Below are positions 1 to 9,878 of a stretch of 64,000 nucleotides of DNA, piece after piece (positions within the stretch are counted from its first letter, which is position 1; each line of letters starts with the position of its first letter). The position numbers and the translations under genes are program-made. The stretch covers positions 110,339,375 to 110,403,374 of the forward strand of contig CM054179.1 of the NCBI GenBank assembly GCA_028829895.1, given 5' to 3'. This DNA comes from Sinotaia quadrata (taxonomy: Eukaryota; Mollusca; Gastropoda; Architaenioglossa; Viviparidae). Under the pieces are notes generated by a model. The model made no database searches and had not been told where the DNA came from. It worked only from the letters and a program-made list of their open reading frames with translations.

Positions 1-2010
1 CAGTTTGATCCAGTTTCAATCAGTGTGATTCAACTTCACTCAGTGGCACACTCTGAGATCGATACCTGTCTTGAACGGCTACGGCAATTCACATATTCCT
101 ATGACTGTAAAGCGGAGCCACCTACTGATCATGTTATTATACTAATAATACCTTTTAAACGTCAATATAAAGTAGCCCACTTACCCACCAGCATTTCGCA
201 AATGAGAAACTTCCAGTTCATGCTTGAAAACCATTTCTACTGGAAGAACAGCTAGAATGTAAACAGATTTAAATGACCTGAAATGCCGAAATTACGTTAC
301 AAAGTTATAGATTCAGAGTTTCAATAAAGGCACATTCGGTGAAACTATGAAGCAACAGAAGCCAGTAGCCATTGCGATCAACTGCAAATGGAGGGTGGGT
401 AGGGGTTAGTGCGCCGTTCGAGCCACTACGTGACGTAATATTTCAAAGTATCGGCAGAAAGTATTGTACTTGAGAAAAAAAAATTAATCGTATAACATTA
501 TTCTCAATCACTCTTTTCAATGCACCGCACAGAGCACTTGAAAGTTCGATTATAAAACTTCTTTCCTTAAAAGTCAATATTGATTCAGATGAAAAGAACT
601 CTGTTTAACTGTAAACAGATTGCGAAGCAAGAAAATTTTTCCTGAATGTAATATATAAAGAGACGTTATATTCTGACCAGGTAATTTAGTGCCCATCAAA
701 CGGGCTAATCGCCCCTTTGAAGATCAAAAAAGAAAGCATTCAGAATTTAGGTTAGGCAAAATGAGTTATTTAATTCTTTCAAATTCTTTGTGCAGATTAA
801 GACAAAATGATGTGTAGATATTTTCTTATTATTATTCATGTGTGCGTATGCTATCGACTGCTAAACTCAAGAAAGGGGTCGCCGATGCTCGAAAGGGTTA
901 TTTCACTATCATCTCTAAGAAACGAACTTTCCGAATGACGTCAATATGCACAAAACCGGAAATACAGTGAAAATATTTATTATGTGTGAGTGCGTGCTGG
1001 GACGGGATGGGGGGAGAGACTCACAGTGCCCTATTAACTCGAGTCACAAGGCAGTCGATGACGTACAGGAATGAAGCCAATCAACGCTAGCTTCCCGTAT
1101 TTCCGCCACAGCGAAGTGCGCTTGCGCGATCAAGCTCAACAGCAACACGCCCTCTTCCAAACACGTCTGTTCCAACTGCATACACGGTGTACGGACACAT
1201 TAACTGGGCTGATTGACATTGTGCGCACTTAATGAGAACATTTAAAAGTATTGATTTTACTTATACCTCGGTTGGACATATTCCTCTTCACGCGGTCTTC
1301 GTGTTTGTCCCTAAATCGATGGGACTGGCGCCTTTTAGAGTCAACCCTTAAAAGCCGATGATAAATCTAGGGATTAAATAATTAATCAGAGCCGTTGCTC
1401 TTTGAAATAGTGTATCGATTTTATTTCTTAGCAGAATTATTTGAAAACTAGTAAATTAGTCAACAGGCTAAAGGTCAGACGAACATGTTTCTTCAGAGTA
1501 CAGATAAACACAGTTCTACAGATACACATACGCCGGAGTAGTAGCTTCGTGTGACGTTTTTTTAATGAGCGAACACGATGACAAATCTCTCTGACTAATA
1601 CTTTATTTGTTCACACCACCCAATGAAATATACAGGTCTGTTTTGATGGTGATTGTTTAAAATAATGCAACGGGGATCCAACTAATTTTGCAAGTGTGCT
1701 TTCTGCGAACAGGTATTTAGGAAAGTGTTGTGGACTTAATAATAAATTTACTTAGACTTCAAAAACATTAAGTAGAAAATGCTCGTCAGGATAAACCTCT
1801 GAATTTTACTTCGTACTCTTAAAACTGTTTTGTGCTAAATATGTAAAAATTTAGTAACTGCATAGGACACGTCCGCACTGCCCTCACCTGCAATCTCACA
1901 GTCAGTCTCTATGTACGTCATTCAGCACAATCTGTTTCCGGTAGATGGTGTAAGGAGATGGAAAACTTGAGCTCCTTAACATTTCTCCCCACCTGGGCTG
2001 CATCATTGTA
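1..2010. other. Unique AT-rich non-coding stretch
   Basis: No gene is recognised. The first 45 bases are a loose repeat of a 10-base cagtttgatc-like motif. A frame open from base 1 to the stop ending at 255 has no recognisable domain and could be chance or the end of an exon outside the window. The part from about 1020 to 1210 is richer in CpG than its surroundings and might be regulatory, but no definite promoter element is seen. A consensus CRE octamer TGACGTCA lies near 936. Confidence 0.5.
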
Positions 2011-2226
2011 CCCAGCAATGTTTGCCTATACATTCCCAGCCAGAGCTGACCATAAGCTCCCAGCCAGGCCTACCCGTAAATTCCCTGCCAGAGCTGCACC
2101 ACAAACTCCCAGCCAGAGCCGCCTATATACTCCCAGCTACAGCTGCCTATACACTTAATGGTCAAAGCTTTCTATACACCCTTAGACTCAGCTGCCCATA
2201 CACTCCCAGCCACAGCTGCATAACAG
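2011..2226. repeat. Degenerate minisatellite, about 24-bp unit
   Basis: About nine imperfect copies share the core CTCCCAGCCAGAGCTGCC, with variable spacing of 21 to 27 bases. Short reading frames across it (for example 2022-2387) are low-complexity and follow the repeat, so they are not taken as genes. Confidence 0.7.
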
Positions 2227-3120
2227 TCCCCTTCAATCTCGAACCAACTAGTGATGAACTAGCAATAGTTGAATCAAGTGTCAGACAGCATTCTATACGG
2301 TTCAATGCTGCGCATACCACTTGCACTTCCTTCAACAAACGCCACTATAACTGTCAGGCACAAGAATATGGTAGCAAATCTCTATGACCATCAACCCATG
2401 TATCGAAGATGTAAACTACCCTTTCGTCATAACTGTAGAAACAATCTTTTATCTATGATAATTCCAAGTTCAATTTCTCTAATCCGATCAGAATTTTACA
2501 ATTACCATCTTAATCCTGGTGCCAATACAAAAAAATATATTTCTGTATTGCACTTGGTTCTGCAGTAAAAATGTTAAAGCCGCGAACTCATAAGTGAACA
2601 ATAAATAAACATTTTCTTTTTCATAAAACATTTTTGACATATCAAATACATCTTTATGGATACACTCCACCACCACCCCAACACACACTTACACAAACTG
2701 AGGATTAATTAAATAATCCTCCAGCCGCACGTCTAGGCCTTGTCTGATTATTCCAAAAGCCACGCGTAGCTTTCATGTCCATGAGCAGGATGGCAAAGAA
2801 TTATATCAACTTGTTGTAAATCAAACTGTCTGACCAGATAAGTCCATGAGGTAATGACCGTTAATAATAACGCAATCTACAGCAAGCACGCGCTGCTAGC
2901 AGGGGTGGGGGTGGGGAATCAAAGACAAATACTTCAATCAAATGCACAGCTATAGATGGAGCATAACGTACCGCACTTCTACAAAGAGAATCAGATTTGA
3001 TTATAAGTAAACAAAATAATAGTACTGGGTTGTTGTTTTAGTAACAGGAGTGAGAATTGCTTGGTGGTAGTATATTAATGGAGGAGGTGCTGGAGTGGTA
3101 TTAGGAGTAGGCCATGGTGG
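2227..3120. other. Non-coding flank left of the retrotransposon
   Basis: Nothing gene-like was seen. The last 70 bases (about 3050-3120) are rich in GGTGGTAGTA/GGAGTAG motifs. These resemble the GTAGTAGTGG array on the far side of the retrotransposon (from 11466), so the element seems to have landed inside or at the edge of that purine-rich repeat. Confidence 0.5.
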
Positions 3121-3125
3121 CAGAC
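3121..3125. repeat. Target-site duplication, left (CAGAC)
   Basis: The 5-bp CAGAC immediately precedes the first LTR base and is repeated exactly at 11426-11430 after the last LTR base. A 5-bp duplication is usual for Ty3/gypsy integrases. Confidence 0.93.
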
Positions 3126-4672
3126 TGTTACGTTTCCAGTATTTATTTAAAGACCCTGCTTAGAATAATTAAAAGACTTTAAATATAATTAATTCTTCCT
3201 CTCATATTCTACGCAGACTGGTTGCTCAATTTATTATCTGACTAATTAAAAGTGCGTCTTGTAGTTCAGACGACAAATTTACAGACTAATAAACTGCGAA
3301 CTTTTAGCTAGATTTGAAAACAGTTAAATCCCTCTAAATTAATATGCACTCGTCATCAATCTTTCTGCTCATCCGCCCCCATTCAAATCTAAGAATTAAT
3401 CTAATTGGTCTATTGTGCATAGAAATCAACTACTAAGAGGTATTAACAAAGAAAATAAGATTTAATAAAGTTTAACAAATTAACAATAAATCGAATGCAA
3501 CGCGAATAGTCTTCACTCTGTCTTTACGCGCCTATGCCTGATTTTTGTCAATCTAAATTGCCAGAAAAGTGTTCCTTTGAGATCTGTACACTTGATTTTG
3601 CACTTAGCTCTATTCTTGTATCCTTGGTCTCAACACTCAGTCATGCTGATTCGTTCCCTCAGTCCCCCTTTAACGACACACGTGGTGCATAAGGAATGAT
3701 GTCCCTTTGTTAGTGGCTAGGAACTGGAATTTTTGCAGCATGGCCCTCAGAGTGGATTTCGACACGCTTACACCAATAAGCTAATGCAGGTGAGGCATGG
3801 TGAAACATGAACCATGAGCCGACCTGTGGATGCAACGTGTTTGGATATAATTCTCAACCTAACAGGTCCTACCTAGGCATGGCTCAATTAAATGCGCTGA
3901 ACAAAGAGTTTCGACTTCGCGTCGCTTACAATTAGATTTTAGAAAAAATATAATCGTCTCACATGTGTTCCATTTAACAGTCATGACGTATGAAGCAATA
4001 AAATAGATACAACGTTAAATTAATGTTCATACAAGGGGTAATTCAAGCCGACAGAGCGCTTCACAATTTACAATTAAAATTACACGCAATAATTGAATTA
4101 CATGAAGAATTCATATCGAGCGCAGCATTCTGGCTCTTAGTGAATTAAAACAATATAAATTAAAGTACAGAAATGGAAAAATGGTTACAATAAATTTATA
4201 TTCCGTAACATATAGGTTTTCAGCTATTTCTTTGAACCATGCTCAAGTGTATATGGAAATCATATAATACATAGCACAAATACATACTTAAACAATACAT
4301 AGGCAAATACTATTAAATAAAATGATACCTTTGAGAGAAGTCGAAGGGTACCTTGATTCTCTATGGCGCCGGCTGCCTCTCACGACCCGAGTAAGCTGAT
4401 GGAATTAGCTAAAATGTGCTCGAAGTGAGGGAGCGGAAGCGTGTGGGTACATATATAGAAAGGTATATTGCGTATCACGTGACTGTTCGCAAAGCATGTG
4501 GTTGGTTCGAGAACTGGACAATGGTCCTAAAGTTACATAACATCTTGACCTGTTCTAGAAGCACCTAGAAAAAGGAAGCTTTGAACAAAGGGCCAAGGGT
4601 TTCAAATATTCGAATTTGAAGTAAACAAGGCAAGTGGGTCACGAAGTCGGACAATTTTATCAGACTGTGACA
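3126..4672 (-). repeat. 3' LTR of the Gmr1-like element
   Basis: The repeat is 1547 bp and begins TGTTAC and ends GTGACA on the plus strand, giving TG...CA ends with 5 of 6 inverted terminal bases. By eye it is identical to the copy at 9879-11425 (constant offset 6753). On the minus strand there is a TATA-like CTATATATG at 4450-4458, about 215 bp into the LTR, and an AATAAA at 3142-3147 near the 3' edge. These are candidate promoter and poly(A) signals; the R boundaries cannot be set from sequence alone. Confidence 0.95.
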
Positions 4673-4689
4673 CCCCCTTGCTTTTGAGG
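4673..4689 (-). other. Polypurine tract (plus-strand primer)
   Basis: Directly upstream of the 3' LTR on the coding strand the sequence reads CCTCAAAAGCAAGGGGG. This is the expected purine-rich site where RNase H leaves the primer for second-strand DNA synthesis. Its position next to the left LTR confirms the minus-strand orientation. Confidence 0.8.
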
Positions 4690-4895
4690 CGTTTATCTTG
4701 CCAAAGATAAAATGCCTCCTACAAATTATGTATGATAAAATGTAGAAGTCCACAATGAAGAAAAATTTACACAAAAAAAATTTCGACATTCCTAGAAATA
4801 AAGTGTGCAACTATATTTCATATTTACAGGAAGGAATCCGTAGGGTTCAGTTAATTGATTAAACAACATTCTATCAGTACCGGCACTTGATGGCA

Positions 4896-4969
4896 TCAAG
4901 CACGACTCATGTAATCTGCGCCAACATTCAAAGACCCTTTGATGTAATGAATATTTGCGTCATACTGTG
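4896..4969 (-). pseudogene. RNase H C-terminal fragment, out of frame
   Basis: Right after the stop that ends the main gag-pol frame, a different minus-strand frame continues with residues typical of the RNase H end of gypsy elements, including YIKGSLNVGAD and a final MSR, and then a TGA at 4896-4898. It includes the GAD aspartate that would be the fourth RNase H carboxylate. The simplest reading is a single-base loss near 4970-4975 in this copy. A sequencing or assembly error is an alternative. Confidence 0.75.
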
Positions 4970-7900
4970 TCAGAACAAAGACCAACGCATTAAACGGCTG
5001 TTTGTAAATTGCGCCTGTCCGAGAAAGGCCAACGGCTGGTGATCGCACTCAATGACAAAGGTTTTTCCGTACAAATAGTTTTCGAACTTTTTTATGGCCC
5101 AAACTATTGCAAGACATTCCTTTTCACTGGTGGAATATTTCTGTTCAGTGGTTGTGAGTTTACGGCTTGCATATGCAACTGGGTGTTTGGTGTCATTGTG
5201 TTCTTGTAATAACACTGCTCCTAATCCTGTGTTGCTAGCATCAGTCCTTAACAAGAATGGTTTTGTCAGATCTGGCAGTTTAACAACTAAATCTGAAGTC
5301 AGTCTAGATTTCAGTGTGTCAAAAGCGTTTTGGCATGCATCAGTCCACACTACTTTTGTAGGCATATTCTTACGTGTCAAGTCAGTCAGAGGACATGCAA
5401 TGGCACTAAAATCTGGTACGAATTTTCTGTAGTAGTTAGCAAGACCAAGAAAACTTCTAACTTGTGTTTTTGTTAGCGGTTGTGAAGTGTCCTTAAGTTG
5501 TGCTATCTTAGCTTTACTTGGCGACATAGTTCCATGACTCAACTTGTGTCCCAAGAAGTCTAAGGAGAATTGTGCTATTTCACACTTCGTAGGGCGGGCA
5601 GTGAGGTTGGCTTGCTTTAATCTGGCTAGCACATCTCGTAAGAGTGTTAAGTGCTCCTCCCATGTCTGGGTGCCTAGAATTAAATCATCCATGAAGTTCT
5701 CAACTCCGCGTCCGTACAGTGGTTCTAACAATGACCGCATCATTTTAGAAAAAATGCTTGGAGCGTTTGAAACTCCGAAAGGCATAACTTTCCATGTGTA
5801 GTTTCCTACTGGTGTAGTGAAAGCTAGTATGTGTCGATCAGTGTCCTTGACCTTGATTTGCCAAAAACCGCGTGACAAATCTATTTTGGTATAGTAATGA
5901 GCGTTAGCTAGCTTAGTGAAGATGAGATCCGGATCAGGAAGAGGTTCGGCGCAAAACTCTGTCACTTGATTGAGTTTGCGGTAGTCTACGCAAAAACGGA
6001 ACGAGTTATCACGTTTTTTAATCAACACGATGGGTGATCCGTAGGCACTGTCAGTCTTCTCTATGACCCCTAGATCTAGCATAGTCTTAATCTCACGTCT
6101 AACGTCATCTATCTTGGCGTGTGGCAACGGATACGGCTTCAAACGTATCGGTTTGTTGTCAGTCAGCTTCAGTGAAAATTCTATTAAGTCTGTCAACCCT
6201 GGTTTGTCTGTCAGAGTAGATGAGAACTCATTAAGCAATTCATTCACTTCTTTTTTCTGTCTTTCTGTCAAGGCTTCATTTACCCTAACGTCTTTGACAG
6301 TTTCGTCCGTCTGTAGAGGACAGTTTGGTAAAGTACCAGTGACGCAATCAGTATCCCCCTCGTCTTCTGTAACTATCGTCGCTACGACAAAATCAGCTTG
6401 AGTGGTTTGATCCTCACGGCTTATGTACTTTTTGAGTAGGTTAACATGAAAGATTTTCTCTCTCTTTCCTGTCTGCACCTTATAGTTCAGTCCCCCTAGC
6501 TTGGCGGTAACTACAAAGGGCCCCTTCCATTTCATCTGAAGTTTGTTATGTGCTTCAGGAAGCAACAGTAACACTTTGTCATTAACTTCAAATTCTCTAG
6601 GTTTGGTGTGCTTATTGTAATATTCTGCCTGTCTAGACTGAGCTATCGTCAAGTTTTCCCGTGCTATCTTGCCTATAGTTTCAAGACGGTTTCTTAAGTC
6701 AGTGACGTATGTATAAGTTGTCTTAACTTCGTCATCTGTCTTTTCATCAGTCCAAAGTGCCTTCAAAATCATCATCGGTCCGCGTACAGTACGTCCGTAA
6801 AGTAGCTCAAATGGTGAAAACCCGGTGGAAGATTGTGGCACCTCCCTATATGCAAATAGTAGGGCAGGGATGTATCTGTCCCAGTCTTTCGGTTTATCTG
6901 TGGCGAGCTTTTTAAGTGCTGTTTTTAATGTCCCATTGTATTTTTCAATCAGACCATTTGCCTGGGGGTGGTATGGTGTGCAAGTAAGATGTTTGATGGA
7001 AAGTAAACGATTTACTTCCTTCATTACGTTGCCTATGAATTGACTCCCCTGATCTGTCAAAATTTCAGTAGGAATACCAACACGACTCCAAAGACCGAAA
7101 AGGGCTTCGGCGACAGTTTCAGTATCAATATTTTTCAATGGTACTGCGTCGGCGAATCTTGTTGCGTAATCAATAGTGGTCAGCACGTATCGATTACCTC
7201 TCGTTGATGTGGGTATTATAGGCCCAATCAAATCCAATGCTACGCGCTTGTAGGGTTCACTGATCAGTTCAGGCTCTCCTAACGGTGCGGGTCTGATTGA
7301 ATTTTTAGACTGTGTTCTCTGGCATGTGTCGCAACTTAACACGAATCTACGGATATCGGCAGTGATGTCCGGCCAATAAAACTCACTTGTAATACGACTA
7401 GTTGTTTTTTGTACACCCATGTGTGCACCAAAAAGACTCTCATGACCTAATCGTAATACGTCATTTCGTTTGGTTTGTGGAACGACTAATTGTTTCCGAA
7501 ATTCGTCTCCCACTTTCGAATAGCGGTACAATAAACCCTTTTTCAGAATAATGCACGCTTTCTTATTCGAATCGTCAGTGTTGACGTCACTAACAAGTAC
7601 AGCTTGTCTGCGTAACTTGTCTAGTGTTTCGTCCTCAGCTTGTAATATTTTAATCTCGCTAACTGTTGCTTTATCTACGGCTGGTGCGGCAGACATCGGT
7701 GCAGTTACAGATTTGTCTTTACTACTCGCTGCTCTGGTTACAGCGTTAACCAGTGGTGGTTCAGTTGAAGTTTGTTTTTTGCACGGCAAAACATACTTGC
7801 AACCAAGGATCACGTCATGCGGTGAGTTTTCCATAACTGCCGCTTTGACTGTTCCTTCTACAAAGTCTGAAACAATCGAGACTTCAGCTACTGGTAAAAT

Positions 7901-9259
7901 GTCTTGTTCGCCGTTTGCAAAGGTGACAGAGATTGTCTCCCCTGTGTAGTCGGTACGGTTAACTAATGATGCATTTACAATAGCGTCTAGCTCACACCCT
8001 GTATCAAGCAAAGCGATTGTATCGTGACCGTTTGCCTGTACTGGTGTTCGATTCGACTTTTCTGTTTTAGGTGTATGACTTTCTACTGCGTAAACTTTAG
8101 CTGTTTTCTTTTCAGGACATGTTCGTGAAAAATGGCCACTATCACCACAAGTGTAACATGCAAGATTCTTTTTATCTTTCTGTTTGTCGGACTTGTTTTT
8201 AGTGTCGGGTTTAGATGTTTTATCATCACGCTCACTATGTGCCTTCCCGTCATTTTTCTTATCCTTTCGAGTCTGCGGTTCATTCGGTCGAGACTTGTTG
8301 TTCGCGTGTGCGTTCGAGAATTGAGAATGTGCGTCATCAAAGCGATCGGCGGCGTTGCCTATCTCCTCTAGCGTAGATTTTTCCCTTATTGCTAAGTGAA
8401 TCAGTAGATCTGATTTGTATGACCCGAGAATGTGGTCTTTTACCATTTCATCCCTAAGACCTGCGTACGTCTGTGGAGTTTCGGCTAGATCTATCCATCT
8501 TTGGAACAAGTCAGCTACGCGTCGTATGTACTGTGCGTGCGTCTCTGAACTGGCTTTAGTGGCCTGTTTAAACTTACGTCGGTATGTATCTGCTGTGAGT
8601 TTGTAACGTTTCAATAATGCGGCCTTGACTGTGTCGTAATTATCTGACTCAGAATCGCTAAGCTTATTGAACTCGTTTTTCGCACTGCCCTGCAATAACC
8701 CCGATAAATTTATCGCCCAATGTTCCGCTGGAATGTTTGTTGCTCTGGCTAACTTTTCAAACGTTTTTAAATACGCGTCTATTTGATCTTTGTTCTCATC
8801 AAATGGGACCATATTTATCTTTGGAATGATATTTTCAATTCTACTGTGATTATTTCCATCGCTAGAACGCGAATCACCACTGCTTCTGCGGTCACGGTTT
8901 GGGTTGGTAACTTCTAGTTTCTTTACTTCCCATTCTAACCGTTTTATTTCTGCGTCTGCGGCGATGCGTTTGGCTTCTGTGTCCGCTGCGATGCGTTTTG
9001 CTTCTGTGTCCGCATTGGCTGCTATGCGTTTAGCCTCGGTTTCGGCTTCTAGCTTTTTAGCTTCGGCTAGTCTATCAGCCTCTAACTTCTTAGCTTCGCG
9101 GGCAGCTAACCGTTCTTCCCTTTCTATCTCTTGTCTCTCTTTTTCCGCTTTTTCCGCTTTCTCTAGCTCAGTTTTGATGTAGCTAGTCAGTTCGTCACCC
9201 TGATATCCTATCATGATACCGGTTTCTTTCAGGTCTTCGATAACCTGTTTGCGATCCAT
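4970..9259 (-). CDS. Gag-Pol polyprotein, order Gag-PR-IN-RT-RH, truncated at RNase H
   Basis: One frame of 1429 residues starts at ATG 9259. Residues 28-116 are a charged coiled coil with TEAKRIAAD repeats. A retrotransposon Gag domain follows at about 150-310. A CCHC knuckle has C368, C371, H376 and C381. The protease has D419-T-G. Integrase has the zinc site H606/H613/C643/C646, the DD35E core D676/D736/E772 and a GPF module at about 909-945. Reverse transcriptase spans about 1000-1240, with FMDD at 1189-1192. RNase H has D1340, the SEKE glutamate and D1406, then stops at 1429, short of the usual end. Integrase before RT is unusual for gypsy-type proteins and matches Gmr1-like elements. 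Gag and Pol share one frame with no frameshift between them, so their ratio must be set some other way. Translation would yield virus-like-particle and replication proteins for the element itself. Confidence 0.95.
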   Translation of the reverse strand: MDRKQVIEDLKETGIMIGYQGDELTSYIKTELEKAEKAEKERQEIEREERLAAREAKKLEADRLAEAKKLEAETEAKRIAANADTEAKRIAADTEAKRIAADAEIKRLEWEVKKLEVTNPNRDRRSSGDSRSSDGNNHSRIENIIPKINMVPFDENKDQIDAYLKTFEKLARATNIPAEHWAINLSGLLQGSAKNEFNKLSDSESDNYDTVKAALLKRYKLTADTYRRKFKQATKASSETHAQYIRRVADLFQRWIDLAETPQTYAGLRDEMVKDHILGSYKSDLLIHLAIREKSTLEEIGNAADRFDDAHSQFSNAHANNKSRPNEPQTRKDKKNDGKAHSERDDKTSKPDTKNKSDKQKDKKNLACYTCGDSGHFSRTCPEKKTAKVYAVESHTPKTEKSNRTPVQANGHDTIALLDTGCELDAIVNASLVNRTDYTGETISVTFANGEQDILPVAEVSIVSDFVEGTVKAAVMENSPHDVILGCKYVLPCKKQTSTEPPLVNAVTRAASSKDKSVTAPMSAAPAVDKATVSEIKILQAEDETLDKLRRQAVLVSDVNTDDSNKKACIILKKGLLYRYSKVGDEFRKQLVVPQTKRNDVLRLGHESLFGAHMGVQKTTSRITSEFYWPDITADIRRFVLSCDTCQRTQSKNSIRPAPLGEPELISEPYKRVALDLIGPIIPTSTRGNRYVLTTIDYATRFADAVPLKNIDTETVAEALFGLWSRVGIPTEILTDQGSQFIGNVMKEVNRLLSIKHLTCTPYHPQANGLIEKYNGTLKTALKKLATDKPKDWDRYIPALLFAYREVPQSSTGFSPFELLYGRTVRGPMMILKALWTDEKTDDEVKTTYTYVTDLRNRLETIGKIARENLTIAQSRQAEYYNKHTKPREFEVNDKVLLLLPEAHNKLQMKWKGPFVVTAKLGGLNYKVQTGKREKIFHVNLLKKYISREDQTTQADFVVATIVTEDEGDTDCVTGTLPNCPLQTDETVKDVRVNEALTERQKKEVNELLNEFSSTLTDKPGLTDLIEFSLKLTDNKPIRLKPYPLPHAKIDDVRREIKTMLDLGVIEKTDSAYGSPIVLIKKRDNSFRFCVDYRKLNQVTEFCAEPLPDPDLIFTKLANAHYYTKIDLSRGFWQIKVKDTDRHILAFTTPVGNYTWKVMPFGVSNAPSIFSKMMRSLLEPLYGRGVENFMDDLILGTQTWEEHLTLLRDVLARLKQANLTARPTKCEIAQFSLDFLGHKLSHGTMSPSKAKIAQLKDTSQPLTKTQVRSFLGLANYYRKFVPDFSAIACPLTDLTRKNMPTKVVWTDACQNAFDTLKSRLTSDLVVKLPDLTKPFLLRTDASNTGLGAVLLQEHNDTKHPVAYASRKLTTTEQKYSTSEKECLAIVWAIKKFENYLYGKTFVIECDHQPLAFLGQAQFTNSRLMRWSLF

Positions 9260-9878
9260 TTTACTGTCTTAGCGCGCTGGCTACAATAAGAATGTATCTC
9301 GTGAATTGTGTGTTTTAACCGTCGGCGATAACTCCGCTTATCCCGAAAATAACTTTTAGGCTACAACCTTACAAAAATTATTTAATTTACTCAGAACACC
9401 TTCCGAAATAAATTACGCGTTAACTCTTTACACGTTTCACCTGCTTGTCACAGTGTCCGCTGTTCCAAGACTTTCGTAATGTCACGGCTCCTACCATACA
9501 ACATTACACATTATATCTAGCACCCTAAATATAATAGTCCGAAGTCTGTTACTACCGATAACTCTCCTAGCTGGCGGTATAACCTTCGACTCCTCACAAT
9601 GAAGTACTCAGTAACACAATACTAAATAAATCATTCAATAGCTAACATGACATATTTAACTACGCTTAAATATATCAACATTAACTAACATGCACGCTAC
9701 TCTGCAAAAGAATACATGCACATGTCACAACAAAAGCAAAGAAAATCAGTGATACAAAAATCAAAAGAACAATTGGCAATTCTGTTCGTTCGTTCGTTTC
9801 TAGGTTATGATGTGCCCTATGTATAAAAATGTTACAATTTACAATTTAATACATATCAATCCCGCGACGACCCACACT
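9260..9878 (-). other. Retrotransposon leader with presumptive primer-binding site
   Basis: There are 619 bp between the 5' LTR and the gag start, long for a gypsy leader. No second frame of note is seen. The primer-binding site should lie at about 9855-9878. On the coding strand, four bases after the LTR, the sequence TGGGTCGTCGCGGG begins with the expected TGG, but I could not match it convincingly to a specific tRNA 3' end. Confidence 0.55.

Noticed and set aside
5009..9182. Short plus-strand and off-frame minus-strand frames inside gag-pol
   Set aside because: They lie wholly within the gag-pol frame and have no recognisable domain; they are shadows of its codon use.
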